DNA of 9,424 nt from Acidimicrobiales bacterium (GTDB lineage Bacteria; Actinomycetota; Acidimicrobiia; Acidimicrobiales; Poriferisodalaceae). The position numbers were made by a program, and so were the translations under genes. Shown piece by piece: positions 1 through 6,169 of this stretch; within the stretch, counting starts at the first letter, position 1, and the number at the start of each line of letters is the position of its first letter. The stretch spans positions 1-9,424 of the forward strand of contig JAGQSP010000440.1 in NCBI GenBank assembly GCA_020439485.1, read 5' to 3'. The notes beneath the pieces are model-generated. The model saw only the letters and a list, made by a program, of their open reading frames with translations, was not told where the DNA came from and did no database searches.

Positions 1-22
1 GATATCTTTATCAAGACATGTG

Positions 23-1261
23 TCAAGGACTTCGTTCGATGTCCTCCCGAACGTGGGGCGCGGCGGTTATCGCGATCACCGACGCGACCAGAGCCAACAC
101 CGCCACACCACCGAAGGCCAACCGATAGCTGACCGAGTCGCCAATGATGTACAGCGGCACCGACAACAGGGCTCCCAGCGCATAGAAGATGGTCGACGAT
201 GCGTACACCTGGCCCGACATGCCGGGTGGGGCGATCAGGCCAACTGCGCTGAAGTACGGCGCCTGCCAAACCCCGTTTCCGCTGGCCATGATCGTCGTGG
301 CCACTAGTGCCACAGCACTGTTGGGGGCCGAACCCACGACCACGGCCCCGATTGCGATCACCGAGAACCCACCGGCGCACAGCACGGCCAGCCGGCCTAC
401 CTTGGCCACGTCGAGATCGTCGGCAAGGCGCGCACCCACCACGATTCCGCCTATCCAACCAACCCCGACCAGAAACTGCGTGGCCCCGCGCTCGGTCGCA
501 CCAAAGCCGAACTCTTGCTCGAAATAGACCGACACCAGCTGGAAGATCCCCACCGCCGCTGCCGCCAGGAAGAACGCAGCGGCCCAAAACCGCGGCAGGC
601 TCTTCAGCCTCCTCAGCTCGCCAAAGGCAGCTCGCACCGAGATGTCGCGCCTGTCGATGTCGCCTTGCAATCCCCGTCGGGGCGGATCGTCCACGAACGA
701 CAGCACAACAGAAAACACCGCTGTCGGAGCGGCCAGCGCAACGAACGCCCATCGCCAACCCGCCCAATCGGCCAGCACGCCGGCGACCACTCCCGAGGCC
801 TGAGCCAGCGGGTTGGCCAACCGATGCACGAAGAACACCCTGGGATGCACGGCCTGCGGATAGACGTCGCTGAGCAGGCTCGGGTGGATCACTTCGTTCG
901 CGTTGCGTCCGATGCCGGCCAGCAGGCGAACCACTAGCAGCAGTCCGATCGTGGGAACAGCACCCGTGAGTGCCGAGGCAACTCCCCACATCGCGGCGGC
1001 ACCCAGGCTCAGCTTGACCCTCGACACCCTGTCCGAAAGTCGTCCGGTGGGAATCGCGGTGATCAGGATCATCACCGCCGACAGGGTGGCCACGCTGTTG
1101 ATCACCGCATCGGTGCTGCCGAAGGCATCCCTGATCTCAGGGGTCAGCGTTGCGTAGGCGATGCGGTCGAATTCGTCGACCAGGTTCAGCCCGGCCAACG
1201 CAACCACCGGCAGTACCGGCTGGCCGCCGAGCCACTCCCTCAGCTTGGCTGTCGGCGACAC
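23..1261 (-). CDS. MFS transporter, substrate unknown
   Basis: A 412-residue polytopic membrane protein of the major facilitator superfamily, a proton-coupled or facilitative carrier in the cytoplasmic membrane. It shows about 12 hydrophobic segments in two halves, split by a charged cytoplasmic loop at about residues 190-222. The family motif A is clear after the second helix (GRLSDRVSRVK, residues 73-83), and a weaker copy (ARLADDLD, 277-284) sits at the equivalent place in the second half. The first helix carries acidic residues (NLVDEFDR, 26-33), and GWRWAFVALAAP (168-179) is typical of helix 6. I chose the GTG at 1261: a TATGGT box lies 6 nt upstream, while the longer in-frame GTG at 1309 would add 16 poorly hydrophobic residues lying over the promoter. 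It diverges from the aldolase gene. Nothing in the sequence names the substrate; drug or metabolite export and sugar-acid uptake are equally open. Confidence 0.88.
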   Translation of the reverse strand: MSPTAKLREWLGGQPVLPVVALAGLNLVDEFDRIAYATLTPEIRDAFGSTDAVINSVATLSAVMILITAIPTGRLSDRVSRVKLSLGAAAMWGVASALTGAVPTIGLLLVVRLLAGIGRNANEVIHPSLLSDVYPQAVHPRVFFVHRLANPLAQASGVVAGVLADWAGWRWAFVALAAPTAVFSVVLSFVDDPPRRGLQGDIDRRDISVRAAFGELRRLKSLPRFWAAAFFLAAAAVGIFQLVSVYFEQEFGFGATERGATQFLVGVGWIGGIVVGARLADDLDVAKVGRLAVLCAGGFSVIAIGAVVVGSAPNSAVALVATTIMASGNGVWQAPYFSAVGLIAPPGMSGQVYASSTIFYALGALLSVPLYIIGDSVSYRLAFGGVAVLALVASVIAITAAPHVREDIERSP

Positions 1262-1267
1262 GCCGCG

Positions 1268-1273
1268 ACCATA
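1268..1273 (-). promoter_or_regulatory. putative -10 box (leaderless) of the MFS gene
   Basis: TATGGT on the minus strand is followed by a 6-nt spacer (CGCGGC) and then the GTG at 1261. This fits the TAnnnT -10 of leaderless transcripts, where transcription starts at the start codon. No TTGACA-like -35 is visible 17 bp upstream. The same arrangement recurs at three other genes here, which raises confidence. Confidence 0.45.
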
Positions 1274-1300
1274 GTCCGCCAGAGCGACGGCGCAGGCCCC

Positions 1301-1310
1301 GGTGATCACC
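1301..1310. promoter_or_regulatory. palindrome between divergent promoters, possible operator
   Basis: GGTGATCACC is a perfect 10-bp palindrome. It lies between the two putative -10 boxes of the divergent MFS and aldolase genes and overlaps the place where the aldolase -35 would be. A repressor bound here could act on both genes. Chance occurrence is not excluded at this length. Confidence 0.25.
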
Positions 1311-1328
1311 CGACGGCCTCCCGAGTCC

Positions 1329-1334
1329 TACGAT
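1329..1334 (+). promoter_or_regulatory. putative -10 box (leaderless) of the aldolase gene
   Basis: TACGAT followed by GGAGACC (7 nt) and then ATG at 1342. The box overlaps the upstream in-frame ATG at 1333, so a transcript from this promoter would start at the second ATG. The GGAG between them is too close (3 nt) for a good Shine-Dalgarno site. Confidence 0.45.
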
Positions 1335-1341
1335 GGAGACC

Positions 1342-2226
1342 ATGACTGAGATGTTGCAAAAGGTCGCCTCGGCACAAGGGTTCATCGCCGCCCTCGACCA
1401 GAGCGGTGGAAGCACCCCCAAGGCCCTGCGCCTCTACGGAATCGACGAAGACCAATACTCGGGCGAGGACGAGATGTTCGATCTCATCCACGCCATGCGC
1501 AGCCGGATCATCACCTCACCGTCGTTCGGGGGTGACCGCATCCTCGGCGCCATCTTGTTCGAGATGACCATGGACCGTGACATCGAGGGCCAGGGCACCG
1601 CGCAGTACCTGTGGAACGAAAAGAACGTCGTTCCGTTCCTGAAGACCGACAAGGGTCTGGCAGATGAGGTCGACGGCGCTCAGGTCATGAAGCCGTTCCC
1701 GGGTCTCGATGGCCTGCTCGAGCGTGCGGTGGCCAAGGGTGTGTTCGGCACCAAGATGCGTTCTGTCATCAACGAGGCCAACGCTGCCGGCGTCGAAGCC
1801 GTGGTAGCCCAGCAGTTCGAGGTCGGTGCCCAGATCCTCGGGCACGGCTTGGTGCCCATCATCGAGCCCGAGGTCAACATCAACAGCGCCACCAAGGCCG
1901 AGGCCGAGGCGCTCTTGCGCGACCAGATCACCGCACACCTCGACGCGGTGCCCGACGGCCAGCAGATCATGCTGAAGCTCACCCTTCCCAGCGAGGCCGA
2001 CTTCTACGCCCCGCTCATCGCCCACCCCAAGGTGCTTCGGGTTGTGGCTCTGTCGGGTGGCTACAGCCGTGAGGAATCCAACGAGAAGCTGGCAGCCAAC
2101 CACGGGATGATCGCCAGCTTCAGCCGCGCCCTCACCGAGGGTTTGACCGCTCAGATGTCGGACGCTGAGTTTGACGCTGCTCTCGACGCAGCTATCGGCA
2201 GCATCTTCGCCGCTTCCAACACCTGA
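1342..2226 (+). CDS. fda: class I fructose-bisphosphate aldolase
   Basis: A cytoplasmic glycolytic/gluconeogenic enzyme that splits fructose 1,6-bisphosphate into dihydroxyacetone phosphate and glyceraldehyde 3-phosphate through a lysine Schiff base, with no metal. The 294-residue protein is collinear with the Staphylococcus aureus class I enzyme (about 296 aa). Shared blocks are GFIAALDQSGGSTPKAL near the N-terminus, MRSRIITSPSF, GAILFEMTMDR, FGTKMRS, GLVPIIEPEVNIN and the end ASFSRAL. From my memory of that family, the Schiff-base lysine is the one in MLKLTLP, here K212; SGGYS (238-242) is the phosphate-binding loop. The ATG at 1342 is preferred over the in-frame ATG at 1333, because a TACGAT box ends 7 nt before it; the longer form adds only MET. 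It converges on the surface-protein gene, with 8 bp between the stop codons. Function is confident; which of the two ATGs is used is not. Confidence 0.95.
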   Translation: MTEMLQKVASAQGFIAALDQSGGSTPKALRLYGIDEDQYSGEDEMFDLIHAMRSRIITSPSFGGDRILGAILFEMTMDRDIEGQGTAQYLWNEKNVVPFLKTDKGLADEVDGAQVMKPFPGLDGLLERAVAKGVFGTKMRSVINEANAAGVEAVVAQQFEVGAQILGHGLVPIIEPEVNINSATKAEAEALLRDQITAHLDAVPDGQQIMLKLTLPSEADFYAPLIAHPKVLRVVALSGGYSREESNEKLAANHGMIASFSRALTEGLTAQMSDAEFDAALDAAIGSIFAASNT

Positions 2227-2239
2227 GCCCAGGCTCAGG
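2222..2239. terminator. dyad over both stop codons, candidate bidirectional terminator
   Basis: CCTGAGCC-CA-GGCTCAGG: perfect 8-bp arms around a 2-nt centre (a 7-bp stem with a CCAG loop in RNA). It contains the TGA of the aldolase (2224-2226) and the TGA of the convergent surface-protein gene (2237-2235). There is no T-run on either side, as is common for high-GC Gram-positive terminators. Confidence 0.5.
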
Positions 2240-4202
2240 CGAGCGAGCGGCGACGCATCTGCTCGAGCCAAACAAGCAAGGCGCCTATGAACAGCGCCAG
2301 CGTGGCCCACACCGCCAGGTGTTCGTCGTTGGCTCCCGTCGCCGGCAGGGTGGTGCCCGAACCCGAGCCGTCGGCGGCGAGGGTCACCCGCGCCACGTCG
2401 TGGTCGTCTTCGTCGCCGTTCTCGTTGGCGATTGCGTCGTCGACTTCCGACTCGGAGTTTGTGCGGTCTGGGACACTGTCGACATCGGACAGCACTGCTC
2501 CGCCGTGGGCTCGGATCAACGTGCCCGCGGAGTCGACCGGGTTCGCTGCTGCGATCTCGGCCAGGTTGTCGGCCGTTCCGGTGAGGGCAGCGGTGACTCG
2601 GAACGTGATCGTGGTCGATGCCGACTGGCCGGGTTCGATGGTGACGCCGCTCAGTGCACCCGACGCCGAACCGTCGGGTTGCATGGCCCAGTCGGGGTCG
2701 GCCAGTTCCAGGCCGGCGGGCACGTAGTCGACCAGTTCGATGTCGGACGCCGCGACGTTGCCCTGGTTGAACACCGTGATGCGGAACGTCACCGGGTCGC
2801 CAACCGACACCACGGCCTCGTTGGAACCGTTCACCAGTTGCTTTCGCAGGGCGAGGTCGAACCGGGGCTCGAACAGGCCGAAATCGACCGTGAGGTTCTC
2901 GTTTGCGTCGGCGGTAGTCGGGTCGTTGTCGGGGTCTTCGCCGGTCGGCTCGGATCCGGTGGCAATCGTGACGGCTGCGGCACAAACGTCGCCCGAACCG
3001 TTCTCGGTCCCATCATCGCGGCCGTCGAGATCGTCGTCGACGCCCGAGGTGGGCGTTGACGAAATCAGGCCGACCAGATCGCCGCCCTCGCTCCACTCCT
3101 CGGTGGGAATACACACCGTGTAGCCGTCGGCTGCAAGCCCCGAGAACAGGTAAAGCCCGTTCGCATCGGTGGTAGTCGAAGCCAGCATCGAACCACCGGA
3201 CCACAGCTCGACCGTGACCCCTCCGATCGCAGCCTCGCCGGCGTCGCGGATGCCGTTGTTGTCGGAGTCGAGCCACACCTGGTTACCGATGCTGTGCGTG
3301 GCAGCGGGCGGGGTCTCGAAGCAAAGACCACCGAAGTAGGCCGACAGGCCGTCGTGGGGCTGGGTCACCGCCGGGTCGACCACCGCGGGGTCTGACGACG
3401 CCGACCCATAGAGCTGCCAGAAGATGGTGTCGGCCGCCGTGCCACCCCAGTCGATGATGGTCCAGTCGCGGTCCTCGAAAGCGCCCGTCGACACATACGA
3501 AGCTCGGCTTGCGTTGTACAGCGTCGAGTTGGCCACGCCATAAGAGGCGTTGTCCAGCTCGATTATCGGAGTCGAGCCGAGGCCGTCGACCCCGTCGGCC
3601 GGGTCGGTGTCTGTGGTCGACAGGTTTGGATCGGCGTGGGGCGGCGCCTGCCTGACCCCGGCCGGGCCGCCGACCAGCACCGAAACCTCAGACACACCCA
3701 TCGGGCGGGTGGCCCAGTCGCGCTGACCACCGATCAGCAACTGGGTGATGTCGAGCACAACACGATCGGTCGTTCCGGTTTCGAAGAACTCGAAGGTGAC
3801 GTCGCCGATCTGGTCGTTCTTGGGCCAATAGCGCATCACACCCGAGGAGGACCCGTCGCCGAGCTGGGCTATGTACGAGCCGAGCCCCGTGAAGTCGGGC
3901 GTAGCTTGCGCGTCGAGGATGGGCCCGGTGTGGTCTTTGGCCCACGTGATTCGCATATCGACGCCCAAGCCGCCGATGTCCACCAGGGTGCGTTGTTCCC
4001 CATCGGCCACAGCCTCGTCGACACCGACATCGCCCAGGTCGCCAGAGCCGGCGGGCGCGCTCGAAGACGCGTACGAGCTCCAGTCGACACAGGTGGTGCC
4101 AGGCACCGCGGCTTCGACTCCGGGGGCGTCCGCCACCGTTGCGAGCCCGAGACCCAACAGCATCGATGCCGCAAGCGCTCGAATGATTGATGTCGTCCGC
4201 AC
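2235..4202 (-). CDS. LPXTG-anchored surface protein with SdrD B-like and DUF11-like domains
   Basis: A 655-residue exported cell-wall protein. Residues 1-32 form a signal peptide (RTTSIIR, then the hydrophobic ALAASMLLGLGLATVA, with small residues near the VEA|AVPG cleavage region). Residues 33-300 form an ectodomain I do not recognise, with many W, D and G. An SdrD B-like domain spans about 303-443, starting with the acidic Ca-site-like LDSDNNGIRDAGE (311-323) and having a second acidic cluster at 388-398. A DUF11-like beta-sandwich follows (about 447-555: LALRKQL, VTFRITVFNQGN, VPAGLEL). A linker leads to LPATG (619-623), a hydrophobic helix and the basic tail RRR, the classic sortase sorting signal. 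No sortase gene is present here. The GTG at 4202 is chosen because AAGGAG lies 5 nt upstream; the ATG at 4226 would put extra residues before the signal peptide. Likely role: adhesion or cell-surface structure, by inference from the domains. Confidence 0.85.
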   Translation of the reverse strand: MRTTSIIRALAASMLLGLGLATVADAPGVEAAVPGTTCVDWSSYASSSAPAGSGDLGDVGVDEAVADGEQRTLVDIGGLGVDMRITWAKDHTGPILDAQATPDFTGLGSYIAQLGDGSSSGVMRYWPKNDQIGDVTFEFFETGTTDRVVLDITQLLIGGQRDWATRPMGVSEVSVLVGGPAGVRQAPPHADPNLSTTDTDPADGVDGLGSTPIIELDNASYGVANSTLYNASRASYVSTGAFEDRDWTIIDWGGTAADTIFWQLYGSASSDPAVVDPAVTQPHDGLSAYFGGLCFETPPAATHSIGNQVWLDSDNNGIRDAGEAAIGGVTVELWSGGSMLASTTTDANGLYLFSGLAADGYTVCIPTEEWSEGGDLVGLISSTPTSGVDDDLDGRDDGTENGSGDVCAAAVTIATGSEPTGEDPDNDPTTADANENLTVDFGLFEPRFDLALRKQLVNGSNEAVVSVGDPVTFRITVFNQGNVAASDIELVDYVPAGLELADPDWAMQPDGSASGALSGVTIEPGQSASTTITFRVTAALTGTADNLAEIAAANPVDSAGTLIRAHGGAVLSDVDSVPDRTNSESEVDDAIANENGDEDDHDVARVTLAADGSGSGTTLPATGANDEHLAVWATLALFIGALLVWLEQMRRRSLA

Positions 4203-4207
4203 GACCA

Positions 4208-4213
4208 CTCCTT
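4208..4213 (-). promoter_or_regulatory. Shine-Dalgarno site that sets the surface-protein start
   Basis: AAGGAG on the minus strand with a 5-nt spacer (TGGTC) to the GTG at 4202. This is the strongest ribosome-binding site in the window. It favours the GTG over the in-frame ATG at 4226, which lies upstream of it. This gene therefore has a leader, unlike its neighbours. Confidence 0.6.
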
Positions 4214-4221
4214 GTGACCGC

Positions 4222-4247
4222 GGCAAATGACAACTTCGTCATTTACC
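4222..4247 (-). promoter_or_regulatory. A+T-rich dyad in the leader of the surface-protein gene
   Basis: On the minus strand GGTAAATGAC is followed by a 6-nt loop (GAAGTT) and GTCATTTGCC. This gives a 7-bp perfect stem that a U-G wobble and two G-C pairs extend to 10 bp. It ends 8 bp upstream of the Shine-Dalgarno site, so it could be a 5'-leader hairpin or, as DNA, a 20-bp operator (AAATGAC-N6-GTCATTT). Confidence 0.4.
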
Positions 4248-4258
4248 AGCGCGGCCCA

Positions 4259-4277
4259 GGGAACCACGGTGTTTCCC
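4259..4277. promoter_or_regulatory. 19-bp imperfect palindrome, possible operator
   Basis: GGGAACCACGGTGTTTCCC on the plus strand: GGGAA and CAC match GTG and TTTCCC, with one mismatched pair around a single central base. It lies in the leader/promoter region of the surface-protein gene, 57 bp upstream of its GTG. It looks like a dimeric regulator site but could be chance. Confidence 0.25.
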
Positions 4278-4325
4278 CGAAGGCAAGGACCGTCGAAAGA
4301 TCTGAAATACAACGTGACATCACAA

Positions 4326-4403
4326 CTCGGCGAACAACACACAGAGTGACCGGGGCCGCGGGTTCAGCAGCGGCAATGACCCCTCTGTGCTGTATTCGCC
4401 GAG
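4326..4403. repeat. 78-bp long inverted repeat, candidate operon terminator
   Basis: CTCGGCGAA (4326-4334) pairs exactly with TTCGCCGAG (4395-4403), and CACAGAG (4340-4346) pairs exactly with CTCTGTG (4383-4389). A 5x5-nt symmetric internal loop separates the two stems. Inside, GCCGC (4355-4359) and GCGGC (4370-4374) can form a further hairpin. It starts 23 nt after the stop codon of the guanine deaminase gene in the sense of transcription, so it could end the operon transcript. It has no T-run. It also has the look of a small palindromic intergenic element. Confidence 0.5.
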
Positions 4404-4426
4404 CGAGCGGGCGGACCGAACTGTGT

Positions 4427-5746
4427 TCAGCCCACCTCGCGGCCCGCGACCCACACCTGGCTTATCGCGGAAGGCGTTCCAGCCAGGCCCCTGACGATCT
4501 TCTCGAAGGTCCGCGGCCAATCACCTGCGTCCAGTTCCGCAGTGAACGAGGGCAGTTGTGTCAGGTCGACAGCCAGGGCGTCGAACGCTCTTCCGACCTC
4601 GATCAGACCCACCGGAATGCCCAACAGTTCGGCCCCACCCGCCGTCGCACACCAGAACGCCGCTGTGGTGTCCACCCGAGAACCCGGCACGCCCCTGTCG
4701 TGGGCCAGACCAACGTCTACACCGTCTTCCAGCATCCGCGAAACGGTGACCGCGTGCTCACAGTTGGCAAACACCGACGCCTGTGGGCCGCCCGCTATGT
4801 CGGTGCCGAGGCCGACTCGCACACCGGCGTCGAGGGCGCGCCGCAAGGCGAATGCCGCGTTCGAGAAGTACGAGTTCGACAGGGGACAATGAGCAACACC
4901 TGCACCAGACGAGGCCAGAATCGAACGGTCCGCGTCGTTCAGATGTGTTGCGTGAGCCAACACCGTGTGGTCTTGCAGCAGGCCCAACCGTTCTAGGGCC
5001 TGGGTGTCGGTGCAGCCGTGGCGCTCCAGCACATAGCCGTGCTGCCAATTGCTCTCCGAACAGTGGGTCTGCACCAGCACGCCAGCCGACCGTGCCAGCT
5101 CGGCGAGCCCTTCGAGGGCGGCGTCGGTGCACGCAGGGATGAACCTGGGCGTCACAATCGGCTTCACCAGGGCTGTCGGTGCGACCCCGGCCAGGGCTCG
5201 AATCTGCTCTATCGACGTGGCGCTGGCCTGCACCGACTGGATCGGGTCGGCGTCGCGGTAATAGTCGGGGGTTCCCAGCGGATGGTCCATTGCAACGCGT
5301 CCCACGAACGCACGCTGACCGTGCTGCAAGCACGCCTCGGCCAACGACGTGGTGGCCGCAACGTCGTTCGACGAGTAATAGACGGCCGTTGTTGTTCCCA
5401 GGCGCAGCAGAGCGGGCACCATCTGATCCCAAACGGCGCGAGCGAACGCCGCATCGGCGAAGCGGGCCTCGAGCGGGAACGTGTAGTCGAACAGCCAGCG
5501 CTCGAGGGGCAGGTCCAAACCGGTGCCCAGCTGGGGCCACTGCGGAGCGTGCACGTGGGTGTCGATCAGCCCGGGCATCAGCACGCCGTCCACTCCCAGC
5601 GCCACGTCGGCCGTGTCGCCCGATTGGGCTGGGCGCATGACAACGATGCTGCCGGCATCGTCTAGTTCGATGTATTGGTCTTCCAGCACCACCAGCCGGT
5701 CTGGTGCCGGGGTCTGCAGGACAGTGGCCCTGACCGAGGTGGTCAC
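4427..5746 (-). CDS. guaD: guanine deaminase-type amidohydrolase
   Basis: A cytoplasmic Zn enzyme of the amidohydrolase superfamily, predicted to hydrolyse guanine to xanthine and ammonia in purine salvage and degradation. The 439-residue protein matches the usual length of guanine deaminases. The metal motif is THVH in PGLIDTHVHAPQ (H64, H66). The guanine-deaminase signatures follow: FDYTFPLE (86-93), TPRF (199-202), THCSE (H228, E231), AHATHLN (H265, H268), AHCPLSNSYFS (285-295) and GLGTDIAGG with metal-ligand D316. The GTG start overlaps the TGA of the DUF35 gene as GTGA, implying translational coupling. The reading frame is open upstream to 6322, but those codons lie within the two upstream genes. 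It is the last gene of the thiolase operon, an unusual partnership. A related aromatic deaminase (for example for an s-triazine or a modified purine) is the main alternative. Confidence 0.85.
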   Translation of the reverse strand: MTTSVRATVLQTPAPDRLVVLEDQYIELDDAGSIVVMRPAQSGDTADVALGVDGVLMPGLIDTHVHAPQWPQLGTGLDLPLERWLFDYTFPLEARFADAAFARAVWDQMVPALLRLGTTTAVYYSSNDVAATTSLAEACLQHGQRAFVGRVAMDHPLGTPDYYRDADPIQSVQASATSIEQIRALAGVAPTALVKPIVTPRFIPACTDAALEGLAELARSAGVLVQTHCSESNWQHGYVLERHGCTDTQALERLGLLQDHTVLAHATHLNDADRSILASSGAGVAHCPLSNSYFSNAAFALRRALDAGVRVGLGTDIAGGPQASVFANCEHAVTVSRMLEDGVDVGLAHDRGVPGSRVDTTAAFWCATAGGAELLGIPVGLIEVGRAFDALAVDLTQLPSFTAELDAGDWPRTFEKIVRGLAGTPSAISQVWVAGREVG

Positions 5747-6156
5747 GCCTGGAACGCCAGATAGGTACGGGCTGCTTCGCCCTCTCCCCTGTCGATGAAC
5801 CAGGCCGTTACGGGCGTGCCGATCGCCTCGATAGACGGGTTGGTCGCATCGATGCCCATCAGTTGGGCGCTGACCTTGGGTCCTTCGTCCAGCACGACGA
5901 TGCCCGACAGGTATGGGTTCTTCGAGTTGTAGCCCTCGGCGACCATGGCGTTGGGTCCCACGTGAATAGCGGTGAACGCCACAACTCGCCCTTCGCCAGA
6001 CACCTGGTGCCACTGGAGGTCTTCGCCGTGACATGCCGGGCAGTGCGGCCGCGGAGGAACGTGCAGGGCGCCGCAGTCGTTGCAGCGCGAGCCCATCAGC
6101 TTGTGTTCGGCCAGGAACTGCTGGAACGAGTGCTCGGTGAATGGTCTTTCGCTCAT
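5743..6156 (-). CDS. DUF35 Zn-ribbon/OB-fold protein, thiolase partner
   Basis: A 137-residue protein of the DUF35 family: an N-terminal helix, a rubredoxin-like zinc ribbon with four cysteines (CNDC at 25-28 and CPAC at 39-42), then an OB-fold (about 48-135). These proteins bind thiolase-like or hydratase/aldolase enzymes that act on CoA esters, and the OB-fold is thought to help position CoA substrates. Known pairs include the steroid side-chain enzymes Ltp2/ChsH2 and the archaeal acetoacetyl-CoA thiolase complex. It directly follows the thiolase gene with an 11-bp gap, so the two very likely form one complex. AGGGGAG lies 6 nt before the ATG and overlaps the thiolase stop codon. Its own stop overlaps the GTG of the guanine deaminase gene. 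The substrate is not visible from the sequence. Confidence 0.9.
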   Translation of the reverse strand: MSERPFTEHSFQQFLAEHKLMGSRCNDCGALHVPPRPHCPACHGEDLQWHQVSGEGRVVAFTAIHVGPNAMVAEGYNSKNPYLSGIVVLDEGPKVSAQLMGIDATNPSIEAIGTPVTAWFIDRGEGEAARTYLAFQA

Positions 6157-6162
6157 CGACTG

Positions 6163-6169
6163 CTCCCCT
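6163..6169 (-). promoter_or_regulatory. Shine-Dalgarno site of the DUF35 gene
   Basis: AGGGGAG on the minus strand, 6 nt before the ATG at 6156. It overlaps the thiolase TAG (6170-6168), tying translation of the two genes together. Confidence 0.5.

Noticed and set aside
1..22. Short A+T-rich left edge after the MFS stop codon
   Set aside because: Too short to support a feature; only a 4-bp arm pair (GACA/TGTC) is visible at 15-24.
1516..2985. 489-codon minus-strand open frame across the aldolase and surface-protein genes
   Set aside because: It is antisense to the well-supported aldolase and in another frame of the surface-protein gene. Its translation is low-complexity and arginine-rich with no domain, as expected of a high-GC shadow frame.
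2241..4410. Identical 10-mer GAGCGAGCGG at 2241-2250 and 4401-4410
   Set aside because: One copy encodes the basic tail of the surface protein and the other is next to an inverted repeat. A 10-bp match in GC-rich DNA is readily chance, and the flanks do not match.
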